Source: Macrocystis pyrifera (taxonomy: Eukaryota > Sar > Phaeophyceae > Laminariales > Laminariaceae). From it: DNA of 64,000 bases. The notes beneath the pieces were generated by a model. The model was not told where the DNA came from, made no database searches, and saw only the letters and a program-made list of their open reading frames with translations. The position numbers were made by a program, and so were the translations under genes. The DNA is taken from the NCBI GenBank assembly GCA_031763025.1, contig JASSKH010000003.1, forward strand, positions 13,760,992 to 13,824,991. The letters run 5' to 3'. Below, piece by piece: positions 20,042 to 31,157 of this stretch (within the stretch, counting starts at the first letter, position 1; the number at the start of each line of letters is the position of its first letter).

Positions 20042-20678
20042 TAATTTTGTTCTTGGGCACAGCATTATTTAATCATGGGTCCTATGTTTCGGTACGACGG
20101 TGTTTCGCTGTTTGTCGCCTTGTTTCTGTTGTGTAGTGTTTTCCCCGTGGGCTCCTGGTATATGTTTGACTCGTGATGGTGATGGTGATGATGATGTCCT
20201 CGAACTGGGTCAGTTTCTTCTATTCTAGCCCCCACGGGGTAGTCACGAAATCTTCGAGTCGTAAGACAGCACGGTACGGCACGTTCTGAGGACACATGGT
20301 ACACATGGTGCGCATGGTGTGCCACTACTTCTGCGCTGCACGTACGAGCGTGCTGATTCTCTCTCTATCTCTCGTCTTCTTTACAACGTCAAAGTGTGCA
20401 CACCTCGGACAGACAGATCATGACCTATCTATCTATGTACTGCAGATGATCTAGTTCCTCACCTGCCGTTGTGGAAGGTTGTGCAAGATCTGCCTTATAG
20501 GGCAGATCCAACCCAGAAAACGTGTGCCAGATCATGTAGATTATACTGATCCCACCCGGCAACAGTATCGGGAATATGTCTACCTTGGATTATCTAGATC
20601 ATTGAGTGGGAATCGATGATATGTCCTAAGTGTGAGTAGTATGCTGACGAGATGGAATTGCTCTTTTGCCCGCCTCAG
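20041..20678. other. No coding signal between the gap and the next exon
   Basis: Contains GAT-rich text (ATCATGACCTATCTATCTAT, GATCTAGTTCCTC, GGCAGATCCAACCC) that weakly resembles the GATCTG satellite at 49.7 kb, and a TGATGGTGATGGTGATGATG microsatellite near 20175. No exon is seen. Confidence 0.4.
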
Positions 20679-20742
20679 GTCGAGCCAGCCCCAGTTCCGC
20701 AAGTACTTCACGCTGCTTCGGTTGGGCATCCCTAGGGAGGAG
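20679..20742 (+). CDS. WASH3/CCDC53-like motif gene, first visible exon
   Basis: From GCCTCAG to donor GTGAGT. The second-frame reading is SSQPQFRKYFTLLRLGIPRE, then E. With the next exon it forms KYFTLLRLGIPREEVEANAS, then RNGVHPSILDRGDEAIP. This aligns residue for residue with the YLKMVQVGVPVMAIRNKM and SEGLDPDLLERPDAPVP segments of WASH complex subunit 3 (CCDC53), from family knowledge. The exon starts in phase 2, whereas the last E2 exon ends in phase 0. If the two belong to one transcript, another exon must lie in the gap; otherwise an alternative AG (CAG at 20692-20694, phase 0) would be used. Confidence 0.75.
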
Positions 20743-21321
20743 GTGAGTGTGACTTCGCGCGCCGTCTCCAGACTAGCCTAGCCTTGTAGAACTGCACTCA
20801 CGTTTCTGCGGACAAAATACTTGAGAATTAGTGCGGGACAAATGCTCGAATGGTGTGTGTGCGGTTTTAGTCGTAGAATGGGTAAGAGGCCAGAAGGCGG
20901 CGACCCTCCCTCGTGCTCGCGAACTCGCTGGGTGTGCGTGCGTGCACTCGTCGCGCATCTGCGCAAATCCCCCCCCCCCCTCGTCCGTTTGATTGGTCGG
21001 TGTAACACCCCCCCCCCCCCCCCGCCCCCGCTCCTCCGCCCCCCCCCCCACTCACACCTACACATCCACACCCCACCACCCACCAGCCTATGTCACTCCC
21101 CCCCCCCCCCCCCCCGCCCCGCCCCTGATACCATGGTAGTCATACGACTATGGCCATGCCTGATATCGAGTACACCCCCCCCCGCCCGACCCCCTCACTC
21201 ACTCCCACCCCGCCATCCGACCCCACTCCCCGCCCGTGCCCCTACCCACACCGTTAACCCCGCCCCCACCCCTACCCCTACCCGCGCCGACGCCCTCGCC
21301 TCCCCGACTCCCACCATGAAG
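20743..21321. other. Intron, C-rich, with an embedded C-tailed repeat fragment
   Basis: GTGAGT to ACCATGAAG. Runs of 9-17 C occur at 20970-21180, and the C-tailed unit CATACGACTATGGCCATGCC, TGATATCGAGTACAC lies at 21139-21183. Confidence 0.65.
21137..21186 (+). repeat. C-tailed element, tail fragment
   Basis: GTCATACGACTATGGCCATG, CCTGATATCGAGTACAC and a C run. Only the last ~45 bp of the full element is present. Confidence 0.65.
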
Positions 21322-21401
21322 GTGGAAGCCAACGCGTCGCGCAATGGAGTCCATCCGTCCATTCTAGACCGGGGAGACGAAGCGATTCCGCTCTCCACGG
21401 A
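21322..21401 (+). CDS. WASH3/CCDC53-like motif gene, second exon
   Basis: Codes VEANASRNGVHPSILDRGDE, then AIPLST, ending with two bases (GA) before GTGAGT. It completes the GIPxxxVxxxxxxxGVxPxILD motif begun in the previous exon. The GA left over pairs with the C opening the exon at 22922 to make Asp, which ties the three exons together. An ATG three bases into the upstream reading (21316) is not needed as a start. Confidence 0.78.
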
Positions 21402-22921
21402 GTGAGTTGCCGGGTCCAACTGGGATAATGATGATGGTTATGATGATGATGATGATGGTGGTGCTTGCCGCTTTCGAGACGCATAAACAGGGGCTGGGCG
21501 TTCTTTGTTTTCAAAACCGGTAGTTTTTATTTTTTGGCCTCGGCTCTCGGGCGATCGTCGACCGCACTCGTGTTTGTGTGTGTGTTTGCGGTTGCGGAGG
21601 GTCCCGCTGCGCTGTCTGCCGCGGGGAAAGGTTTTCCCCCCCTTCCTACATTCGGGGGCGTAAGACAGTTAAGTACACTTGGCAACGACTTCGGATATAT
21701 TTTCCAGCGGTGAGTTACAATTTTCCCTGAATTTGTAACTCGCTGTTAGCGTCGAGAGGCAAATCGTGGTCCACGGTTCGGAATGTTTTCAGAACAAAAC
21801 GAAAGCGGCGCAGCCGCGTTTCTGGCCCGTTTTGGGTCCTGGTTGGGGTCGGGGTCGGGGTCAGGGTCAGGGTCAGGGTCGGGGGTTGGGTTGGTTTTAC
21901 GCCCATGCTTTGATCCCGCCATCGCGGGTGCTCCCTAGTCCGTACAATGGTGAAAATTCAACTTCCTGACCCCTGGAAGATCTGCTCCAAGCCGTTTTTT
22001 TTTTGCGTAGGCTTGTGTAAGGCTTAAAAAAATAGATGTGCGTGTCACTTTCATGCGGACGGACTGCTTGGACTTACCTCTCGGTGGGGGGGGGGGGGGG
22101 GGGTACTCGATAGCATGCATGGCAGTAGTCGTGTGACCATAGACCCTCGCATGCCTACAGTTTTGGAACGGGACACGTCGCACTTGCACCGACCAGGCAG
22201 ACATTGGTTGCACCAAGCGCCAAAGCGCCGTGTGGTACTCGGCGAGTGGCATGAAGGGTGAGCTGCATCCTACTAAGAAGCGCTTGTCAAGCGGACTTGC
22301 ACATGGATGACAGCTACAAGGAGTTATTTATTTATTTTTCCGGTGTGGTCACTTCCTGAGACAGCAATGGGGGTACTAGGTTCTCCACCCCGCACAAATG
22401 ATCGCAACTCGATCGCCAGCTGTGACCGACCGCCAAAAAAAAAATCGGTACCCCTGGTTATCTAGCTCACGTAGCGAGCGACATGTTTTTACAGTGTCGT
22501 TGCCAACCGACGCCAACCCAACCTATCTATAGGGGTGGGTAAGTTTTGCGGTGCAGGGCGTCGCAAAAGGGTTTTACGTTTTATTGGTTTCGCCCGCACG
22601 ACACAAACTTGGAGCAGCGAGCGTTTTGGGCGCCGTATGGAAAGTATTGCATGGCGAACGACTAAGTACTGGTGCAATGGCTTGTTTCGCTGCTGCTGCT
22701 GCTGCTTCTGCTACTGCTGCCGCCCCCCCTTTTTGTCAACACGCCGCCTCGGGTTCTGTTGTGTCTACGGCGGTGCCATGGCAATGGTCGGTTCGCACAA
22801 GCGTCTCGTACACACACCTGTGACCCCTCCCCCCCCTCCCTTCTCCCCCCTCCTTGTACTTCCCTTTCCTCTTCATAGGTACTCGGTTTTTTTTTCCCTG
22901 CACTCCACTGCTCCGAATCAG
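21402..22921. other. Intron, 1.5 kb, with an inverted full copy of the C-tailed element
   Basis: GTGAGT to CCGAATCAG. The element occupies 22084-22523 on the minus strand. A GGGTCGGGGTCAGG repeat lies at 21847-21890. The 22670-22820 stretch is open in several frames because of a CTG run, but no exon is supported. Confidence 0.6.
22084..22523 (-). mobile_element. C-tailed dispersed element, full copy 3
   Basis: Inverted relative to the copies at 9.5-10.5 kb and about 80 percent similar by eye. It begins (plus strand) with 18 G at 22086-22103, then GTACTCGATAGCATGCATGG. It ends ACAGTGTCGTTGCCAACCGA then CGCCAACCCAACC. Some 80 bp shorter than the other copies through internal indels. Presence at an unlinked intron in opposite orientation shows that the element disperses. 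Confidence 0.75.
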
Positions 22922-24996
22922 CCCAGACCTCGACTCCACGCCGGTCGCTCAGCTGGACCCATCGAGCGGAACGGTCTATACCGCCGATCCTTCTAAGGCC
23001 TTCGGTACCTGTCCGCCCGCTGCAGTGGCGGCCGCCGCCGCTGCCGCTGCTGCCGCCGACGCTGCTGCTGCTGCTGATGCCGCCGCCGCTGCTGCTGCTG
23101 CCGCTGCTGCGGCTTCTGTTCCAGGCTCTAACGGAAGAAGGAAGGGCCAAAAAGTGAAGCCTAATTTGACTTTGGCTTCACTGCCACCAGCTGCTGCTGC
23201 TGCTACAGGCACGGCGGCTGCCCAAGCGGCACTAACGGCGGCAGTAGCGGTGGAAGAGGCAGGCGCGGCTGCAGCGGCGGCACTAACGGCGGCAGTAGCG
23301 GTGGCAGAGGCAGGCGCGGCTGCAGCGGCTGGATCGCCGGCATCGCCGGCGTCGTTGGATGAAGAAGCGAAATTGCTTTCCTCCGAAAAAAAAGAGGGGG
23401 AGGGGGAGGAGCAGGAGGGTCAGGAGGAGGGGGCGGGGGGGGTGGGGGGGGGGGGGTGGGGAGGTGGAGGAGGAGCAGGAGGAGGATGCTGTTGGGGGGG
23501 GGGGAACAAGCTAACACCGTCCAAGCCTGCTGCCTATTCTCCGTCGGGGGGGGAGGCGGCGGTGGCGGCGGCGGCGGCGGCGACGGCGGCGGCGAATAAG
23601 GCGCCGGCGGTAGCAGCGATAGCGACGGTAGTGCCGGCAGACGCGGCGGCGGCATCGTTGGCGGTAGCAACTCCAGCAGCGGCAGCAGCAGCAGTACCGG
23701 GGGAGACCTCGAAGAGCGACCATCCGAGCCTGCATCCGCTTGTCCTCTCCGGGCGGCGCGTGTGGGTGGTATCGCCGGTGGTGGGATGGGCCAGCGTGTG
23801 GGCGGAGAGCAAGCAGAGCATCCTCACCCCTGTCGGAACCAAGGGTGGCGGCGGCGACGGCGTCAGCGGTCGTGGAGCTGGCAAAAACGCAAACCTCCGG
23901 GCGGGACAATGCGCAGGACATGGCGCGGCACACGATGCCCTGCCTATCCCTGCCGTGGAACAGCCGGTGTGGGCGGGAGGGTGGGGCGGTGGTGTTAGCG
24001 GTGCCAGCGGCGTTGGCAGCGGCGGTGGCGCCGGCGCCGGCGGCGTCAAGAAAGACGCGAAAGCAGTCTCGCTAGCGGTATCATCGAAGGCGGTGGTGGC
24101 AGCTGGTATGGCGGCGGCTTACGCGGAAGTCTCCAAGACCATGGCGCCTATGGGGGCGAAGGCGAAGCCCGGAAAAAAGGGGGGTCTCCCGGTTTGGCTG
24201 CCGTCGTCATCGTCACCGTCTTCTTCGTCGTCTTCGTCCTCGTCGTCGCCCATGTTGTCATCCTCGCCTTCATCACCGGCATCTTCTTTGTGTGTGTGGC
24301 CATCGCCGCTGCCACCGCCGCCGCCGCCGCCGCCTCCGCCGCTTTTGCCGCCTTCGAAGCCTACGGCCGCTCCCGCCTCCGTCGCCGGTTCCTCGGGACA
24401 GACGCTCGCCCCCGGCCTCGCCGCGGGCTCCGTGCTTCTATTCGGCAAGGGCGTTGCGAAGGAGTTTAGTCCACCCAAAGGAGCAGCAGCAGCAGCAGTT
24501 GAGGCGTTGCCGTTGGTGCCACCGTCCGTGACAGACACCGCCGGTATGGCAGCGGTTGACGTCGCCGTTATTGCGGAGGTTACTTCCGGTGCTGCTGCTG
24601 CTGCGCCTGATGGCGTTGGTGGTTGCGATGGTGGTGGTGGTGGTTGTGCGGCTGTTTCCGTTTCTGGTTCCGGCGTTCCTGTTGATTCTACTAGCAGTAG
24701 TGCTCCTGCCGATTCTAGTGGTGCTTCTGCTGGTTCTAGTGGTTCTGGTGCTGCTGCGGCTTGTCCTGCTGTTGCCTCTGCCGCTGTTGCTGTGGCTGCT
24801 GGTGCTGGTGCTAGTGCTGCCGCTTCTTCCATCCCAACCCTTACGGTGGAGCCTCACCCGGCATCGCCATCATTATCTCCATCGGCAACGGCGCCTGTGC
24901 CGACCGTCTCGGCCGACCTGGCACCTGCCGGGGGGGCGACTGTAACCTTAGCAGACTCTTCCAGTCTCGTCACGTGCGTGTCAGGGCCCGGAGGCA

Positions 24997-25029
<33 letters not shown>

Positions 25030-25244
25030 TGTTTGCGCCCGCCGAAGTCAGCAACGGTGGCGTCGGGGGCGGCGGTGGTGGTGGTAGCAGCGATGACGGT
25101 GGTGGCGGGGGGCAAGGGGAGGAGCAGGGGACGGTGTGCGTGGAGTTCGGGGGCTTGGGAAACGGTGCGGCGGTCGGTTTTGAGGGGGGGGAAGTCGAGC
25201 AGGAGGAGAAGAAGGAGCAAGAGGAGGCAAAGAAGACGGAGTGA
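22922..25244 (+). CDS. WASH3/CCDC53-like motif gene, terminal low-complexity exon
   Basis: A single uninterrupted frame of 773 codons plus TGA (25242-25244), entered after CTCCGAATCAG in the phase left by the previous exon. It begins DPDLDSTPVAQLDPSSGTVY. Composition is dominated by Ala, Gly, Ser and Pro runs. There is an acidic KEGEGEEQEGQEEGAG patch near residue 160, a less biased segment HPLVLSGRRVWVVSPVVGWA, then SVWAESKQSILTPVG near residue 270, and a charged tail EQEEKKEQEEAKKTE. No domain is recognised; the tail may be a disordered scaffold region. The opposite strand is also open for long stretches, but only as a mirror of the GC-rich codons. Confidence is high that it is coding and low for function. 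Confidence 0.8.
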
Positions 25245-25877
25245 AGGCGGCGAACGCTGATTGGTCTGGAGCAGAGAGTTATGCGTCGCGCCGCGGTCAT
25301 TTACAGTAGTACGTCTTTTCCCATCTTGTCTAGCCATCTTTTTACATATCTCATCTCTCTGCTTGTACGTGTTTTTGTGTCTTTCTATCTATATCTATCG
25401 TTGGAAGCGTTCTTGTGGTTCATGTGTGCAGGACCACACGAGCCGATGTCGACGGGCCGAGAAGTTAATCATACGCGTGGGTTTTCTTCTCGTTGCTCGA
25501 GCGCTCCTCGGGTTTTTGTAGCCTGGAAGGAATACGATTGATATCGTTTTATCCTTTGCGTGCGAGTTCCCCCCTCCCCTCCTCGCCTTCGCCTGTGGAC
25601 AGATTTGCAGTGCAGTGGTGTGACGGAAAGCGTTTCTTTTGATTTTTCATTAGTGTCGGAGGGCTTGGGGGGTTGTATGTGTTCTCCAGCCTCGAAATAG
25701 GCTTGATTTTTTCTTTCGTGTGTCCGTGTTATTTCTGTTGTGTTTGTTTTTTCGGAACGTGCGAAATGTCGGCTTGTTCATGCTGATTTGATTGCCCGTC
25801 GCTGTCAAGACACCTTACAGTTTGTGGTGTCAATCGGTTTTCGGACCGCCGCGATTGATGGTCAAGCTTTTTTGTTC

Positions 25878-26195
25878 GAAACCGTCAATCTTGATTGGTT
25901 GAAACCGCCAAGCTTGAGTGGTTGATTGCCCCAATCTTGTTGAATCCATCAGTCTTGATTCGCTGAAATCGTGATAGGTTGAAAGCGCCAAGCTTGATTT
26001 CTTGAACCCGTTAATCTTGTTGAAACAATCAGTCTTGAGTGATTGATTGAAACCGTCAATCTTGAGTGATTGAAACCCTCAATACTGATTGGTTGAAGTA
26101 TTGAAGCTTGATTGGGTGAAGTGGTCAATCTTATGGGTTGAACTCGTCAATCGTGAGTGGCTGAAACCGTTAAGTTTGATTGGTTAACACCGTCC
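25878..26195 (+). repeat. Degenerate ~25-bp minisatellite
   Basis: About a dozen diverged units around TCAATCTTGATTGGTTGAAA, spaced about 20-30 bp (for example near 25886, 25935, 25965, 26058, 26081). The divergence suggests an old array. Confidence 0.75.
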
Positions 26196-28214
26196 ATATT
26201 AGCTAGTCGGTGGGCTAGTTGTCTGGTTGACGCTATGTATGTTGGGTTCGATCACGTGTGTGAGAAAAAAAGGTTATCCGTAGGTACTCGTACAGCAGGT
26301 AATTACATACCAGGTATCATCTATTTGTGGAAGTTATGGTCATCAATCGTCGTTGGCGTATGTGTATCGTTGAACATTGTGGGTGCATTACGTGAGTGCA
26401 TTTCCCGGGTAGGGAGAAATCGGGGGGGGTGGAGGGGGGGGGCGTTCAAGCGCTATTTTTCGTGGGTGCTCGCAGTCAGGAGCGGCAAACATCCTTGCCG
26501 AATTCGATTGAGCGCCGGGTAATGCTTTTCTCATTTTCTTTTTCCCGGGTGATGTTTTTGTTGTTTTTGTTGTTTTATTTTTGTCGCGGCGTGAAGAACG
26601 AGAGAGCAGCAGTACAACAGTCCTCCTCCTCCTCCTCCTCCTCCCTCTCCTCCTCCTCCTCCTCTATATGGTGCAAATCCTTCTATTATATAATTTATTG
26701 GCGGCGATGGGGGCAGCCATGGTGCACGCATGCATTGGATACCATGCATATAGCGCATACAGCGCATCAGACGAGTGGTGCGCGTTGGAGCTCACTACGT
26801 GGAACTGTCTAGTCTGAGAGCACACCGGCGGTTCAGATTAAACCAAGCGCTAGAGCGAGGGTTGATTTGGTTTGGTTTGGTTTGGTTTGGTTTGGTTTGA
26901 TTTTATTTCGTTCTCTCGCCCCTACCTTCGACATACAGCACTGCGTGTATGGTGGGTGGGCAGGGTGGCGGATGCAGAGCAGAGGGCGAGGACGGGAAGG
27001 AGGAGGAAGGAGCAAGGCTGATTGTGTTGTCGGTCTTTTCCAGCCGGGCCTTGCCTTGTTTGTGTTTTTGGTTTCGTGTTGCGTAGCGTGCGGTGGTGCC
27101 AGCTATTAATATGTTGTGCCATAATTGCCATATTAACAGGTTGTGCTATAGTATAGTTGCCCCACGCGGTGTGCTTCGCCGTGGCGGAGCAGCATGGCGA
27201 TCGCTCGCGACATTGAGACCGGGACTATATTTTGATGTACGAGTAGTGGCGGGCAGTTCATCGCCAGACAACAACGCCGTTTTGCCCCGGCCGCCGGCGC
27301 ATGCATGCATACCTGGAGGGCCATTTGTTTTCGAAGAACCTTTTTGTCCTGACTTTGCTGATCTTCCTGCTGTGTTTTCCCTTGTATTTTTTTTTTTTTT
27401 TTTTTGTTTCCCTGATTTCCCTGTTGTTTTTTTGTTCCCCTGAAAGAGGGGTGCTTTTCTTGACAAACTAAAAAGAGGAAAATCAAGGAAATAACCCATG
27501 AAAGGGCCCTAAGTACGCCTACCACGTACGACGAGCTCTGTTCGTACGCTCTGTACCGTGTATTACGACGCGCCCTTGGCCACCTAGGCGCTCTGATTGA
27601 CGTAGAGCTTTCCTAGGGCATTGGCAACAGTGGTGTTTTTGCTTTTATCGTGGGCGATCCGGAAATAAACGCTAAGTTGACTTTTATGTCGACGGCTGTC
27701 GTTATGCTTGTTTCATATTAATAGCCAATCAATCAGATACTGTGCATCGAACATGATAACCTTGCAGTGCGCAAAATCCTTCGTTAGCAAAACAATCGAA
27801 CCGAGTGCATCGACAAACCGAACGAAAGCCCTTGCCCCTTTTCTTTGAGGAGTGGCGGGTGATGAGGAGACATGGTTGTATTCTCGGCACGAAGTGTTGT
27901 ATGATTTTGCCGTCCGGTTCGCCTCCTGACCTGTCACGCGATAACGGGCGCGATCTGTGTTGCCGCGCTTTTTCGTCACACGGCGGGTCGACGAGAAGTG
28001 AAAAGATGAAAATGTGCGTGAGTCAACGTGCAGGGGTGTGATGTTAACATTTCTATCGGTTTACTTACATGGTGACACCAGTGGTGGGAAACGTGCACAT
28101 TTTTTCGACAACGTGCGCGTACACTTTCTTCATGATCCAAAACCGGAAACGCACTGCGCACCTGATGCAAGACAGGGGCATCTGCAATTACCGTAACTCT
28201 GTTGTCATGCATGG

Positions 28215-28790
28215 CTGAAGACCGGAAAACGCCCACATTTTCGTCTTTGGCCTGAAGGCTGGAGAATCTGTACACTCTTGTACAGCAGAAATAGGTTTGG
28301 AGACTGGGAAACATGTACATTTTCCTTCAGTCTCGACTAAGGACTGGAAAATGTGCACATTTATGTCGTGATTGTAGTAGACTGGAAAAAGCTGCACGCT
28401 TTCGTCTTGGTTGGAGACGGGAACATTTACACACATACGTTGTCTGATCGCAGACGGCAAAATCTTCAAACTTTTGGTACGATTGAAAGACTGGAAAATC
28501 TGATTAGCAATATTTTGCTTCGACAGAAGACTGCGGAATTTGAATTTTGCATGCTGTTGTCTTTGACGATAGACTGTAAACTCTGCTTTTGTCTTGACGA
28601 GATACTGGAACATTGCACTATTTTGGCTTTTGACTAAAGACTGGTAAAGTGCACAACTTTTGTGTTGACGTGAAGACAGCAAAATGTGCAAACTTTTGTC
28701 TCGTCTGAAAACTGGGAAATTCTGTACACTTTTCTCATGTTTGTATGACTACTAACAGGAAAACGCGCATTTTTTTAGTGTTAACAAAAG
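28215..28790 (+). repeat. ~40-bp tandem repeat, core AGACTGGAAAATGTGCACA
   Basis: Core GACTGGAAA recurs at about 28256, 28301, 28341, 28380, 28415, 28452, 28491, 28530 and 28570, and more weakly to 28790, so the step is 35-45 bp. Between cores, TTTTCGTCTTG-like text repeats. It keeps a long open frame on the minus strand (28188-28691), which is a by-product of the period. Confidence 0.75.
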
Positions 28791-29058
28791 ACAGAAATCT
28801 AATCTCCCGGAAAAACCACACGTTTCTGTAACTATTGAAGGTGTAGGGTTGAATCCGATTTTCTGTGTAGTACAGTGCTCGTACAGTGTACTGTTTCATA
28901 CCAGCAATCAGTAGATACGCCTACTGTAGTGTACGAGCAAGCAATGGACAGCGCCCACGTCACCAAACGCCAGATTTTTGCGTATCAGCCCCCTGTGCCA
29001 TGCTCAAATACGTAGCGGTGACAGGCGAAACGCATTCGAGCCACCAACATTAAACTCT

Positions 29059-29510
29059 TAGGTTGTCCGAAAGCCACCCGGAGGCTGCCCAACGCCCACC
29101 CTGTAAGAGTTGTGGCCGCGACACTGCAACAACACAGCAGTGCGAAGATCACACGATTGGGACAAATATGTCTTCAATGTATGGCCCCGGACCTGCCCGT
29201 AAACAGGACGAGCGAGGCCTACACCACGCCAAAGCACAGCAAAATAAATAGCTCCCGCAGGAAAAAGCGACGAGGCGCGCCGGATGAGGTTGTCCGAAAA
29301 CACTCTTAGGCTGCCCATCGTCCACCCTTAAGACAACAACCCAGCAGGTCGAAGATTACATGAATGGGACAAGTAAGTCTTGATTGTATTGCCCCGGATT
29401 CGCTCATGAACACTATCAATACGAGCGAGGCCTATGCCACGCCAAAGCACAGCAGCAAGAAAAATAGCCCCGGCAGGCTAAAACAACGAAGCGCGCCGGA
29501 CGAACAGAAC
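29059..29510 (+). repeat. ~225-bp tandem duplication
   Basis: Two units share GTTGTCCGAAA, AGGCTGCCCA, CACGATTGGGACAA against CATGAATGGGACAA, ACGAGCGAGGCCTA, CACGCCAAAGCACAGCA and GGCGCGCCGGA. The first runs to about 29286 and the second to about 29510. Identity is roughly 75 percent by eye. Confidence 0.75.
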
Positions 29511-29821
29511 ATGGAAGAACAGGGCAGCACAGGTCGCCAACAAACAGCGGCCGCTGTGTGATGGCCGCCTAAAACATCCTTCCGCAAAACATAAAAAGCC
29601 CTCGCCGAAACAGTGCCCCTCACCCCGCCCCACTTCGCACCTCCTCGCCCACCACCCTACGTAATGCCTCGTTAAAGAAGGACACATACGCCTCCGCCCT
29701 CGCCCCGTGGCGGAATGCCATTACACTGATCGGCTTTAATTTTCACTGCTGCTTCACGTCCGCCCCACCCTCGACGAAAATCTTTAATACTGATCGAACT
29801 GCTTCATTTCTACTGTACTGC

Positions 29822-29974
29822 CTACTGTTTCGCGTCTGCGGCAACGGTGGAGTCGTCGGCCGTCCCTCGCCAAGTGGCGAACAGCGCGAGGTCGCGCGCC
29901 TTTCGGTCCCTCCTCTTCTGCAGCTTGCGCTCGTGGGCCGCGAGGCGCTGGGCCTTCTCCTTGTACTTGATATT
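29822..29974 (-). CDS. Predicted mitochondrial protein, last exon
   Basis: Minus strand, entered after CGTACTCAG: fifty codons plus TAG. NIKYKEKAQRLAAHERKLQK, then RRDRKARDLALFATWRGTAD, then DSTVAADAKQ. The Lys/Arg-rich helix resembles C-terminal extensions of mitochondrial ribosomal proteins, but this is an impression and not a family match. Begins in phase 0, as the exon at 33062 requires. Confidence 0.72.
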   Translation of the reverse strand, partial: NIKYKEKAQRLAAHERKLQKRRDRKARDLALFATWRGTADDSTVAADAKQ

Positions 29975-30570
29975 CTGAGTACGGCACGGCGGGAGGGACG
30001 GAGGCAGGGAGAGTGGAAAATGTATCAGATTTACAGATACAACCATGCATACACACAGCAAACACGCGCAGTCTACATAGACCTCGTATGAGTACATTGA
30101 TCGATCACTAAAGGTATAAACGCAGATGGCACGGGAAGGCGTGGTGGTGACTCACGACAGTAACACGGAACACTCTCTTTCGTATTATTCCCCAGCTGTC
30201 GAGTGACAGCTCATGACGAAACATGAAAGGTCATTATCCATCAAACTGCCAGACGACTACAGGTAGACTTCCCATTTTACCCCCAGATTGACCGTCGATG
30301 TCCCCCTTTTCTATATTCCCTCATCAATATACGAAGCGCCCAAACATAAGACGGGACATCTCCGTCATGTTCCTGAGCACAAGAAGAAAAACACAAAAGC
30401 AAGAGTATGATGTTACTATATACTGCTGTACAGCACTAAGGTAATATCACAAACAAAATGTCCAATGGTTGATATACCAAAAAAAGTGAAACAACATGTG
30501 ATGTTCTATGATATATCATGAATATCATGCGATACGGTCAACTCCAGTATAGATTGCAAGCACCCAATCC

Positions 30571-30660
30571 GCATACCGCTCTGGCCGTAAATAAAACACA
30601 CTTTTGAACTCTCTGAGACCGATATCAAAAGGTGTTTATATTTCCGGTCAGAGCGGTATC
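30571..30660. repeat. Short fold-back, 34-bp arms
   Basis: ATACCGCTCTGGCCGTAAAT then AAAACACACTTTT (30573-30605) is complementary, with few mismatches, to AAAAGGTGTTTATATTTCCG then GTCAGAGCGGTAT (30627-30659). The loop is about 21 bp. It could be a small MITE or a transcript hairpin. Confidence 0.8.
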
Positions 30661-30851
30661 ACATCAAAGATCGCATGATAGGTCACGGGTATCGTGTGGC
30701 ATGGAGATAATATAAAACAACGCGGTGACGTCTCACACACGAAACTGTCAAATGCAGTTGATTTCAAATACCCAGTCCACGTAATCATATCGCGTATAAC
30801 ATAATTTGATGTAAACCACATGATACTTTTTTATTTTTTTTATTTTTTTGT

Positions 30852-31157
30852 AATCACTTTTACTTTCTAGCCTAACTCGTAGGAGGTTTTACCCTCAGCG
30901 ATGTCCCGGACAAGCCGTGGTCACAGGTGTCGTCCCTTCTCCCCCAGGTACGTGCCTTTATTTTTCGTCGCGCATAGGGTTCAGCATTCCCACTGCTCGT
31001 CGATTTTCATCGAATGTAGCTAACTCACGCTCTCGCGCTTTCCTCTAATCAATTTTTTATGCAAGAAAAAGTCCCTACGAGCATGCACTCGGTGAGACTT
31101 GAACCCACGAAACTGATCTTGATAGGCACGCGGACCACCTACCAAGCCACCGGGGAC
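30852..31157 (-). mobile_element. tRNA-headed SINE-like element, copy 1
   Basis: A 306-bp sequence, reverse-complementary to 52245-52553. Its head (minus strand, 31157 to about 31070) looks tRNA-derived: GTCCCCGGTGGCTTGGTAGG with an A-box-like TGGCTTGGTAGG, a T arm with GGGTTCAAGTCTCAC (B box), and GGGAC closing against GTCCC. The ~215-bp body follows with CGTAGGAGGTTTTGCCCTC-type sequence at its far end. Two well-matched copies with the same ends support transposition. Confidence 0.75.

Larger units (their letters stand above)
25245..29821. other. Intergenic, 4.6 kb, satellites only
   Basis: Between the ends of two convergent genes. It holds a TCC microsatellite (26621-26665), a TTGGTTTGG microsatellite (26868-26900), three minisatellite arrays (listed separately) and an A/T-rich stretch. 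Open frames here are short, with no motif or splice context. Confidence 0.5.

Noticed and set aside
22535-22920. Additional exon before the 22922 exon
   Set aside because: CTG and C-rich tracts keep frames open. The 21322 exon already joins 22922 in exact phase.
24119-24832. 237-codon minus-strand open frame
   Set aside because: Shadow of the 773-codon plus-strand exon, with no motif of its own.
28188-28691. 167-codon minus-strand open frame
   Set aside because: Runs through the ~40-bp tandem array, whose period explains its openness.
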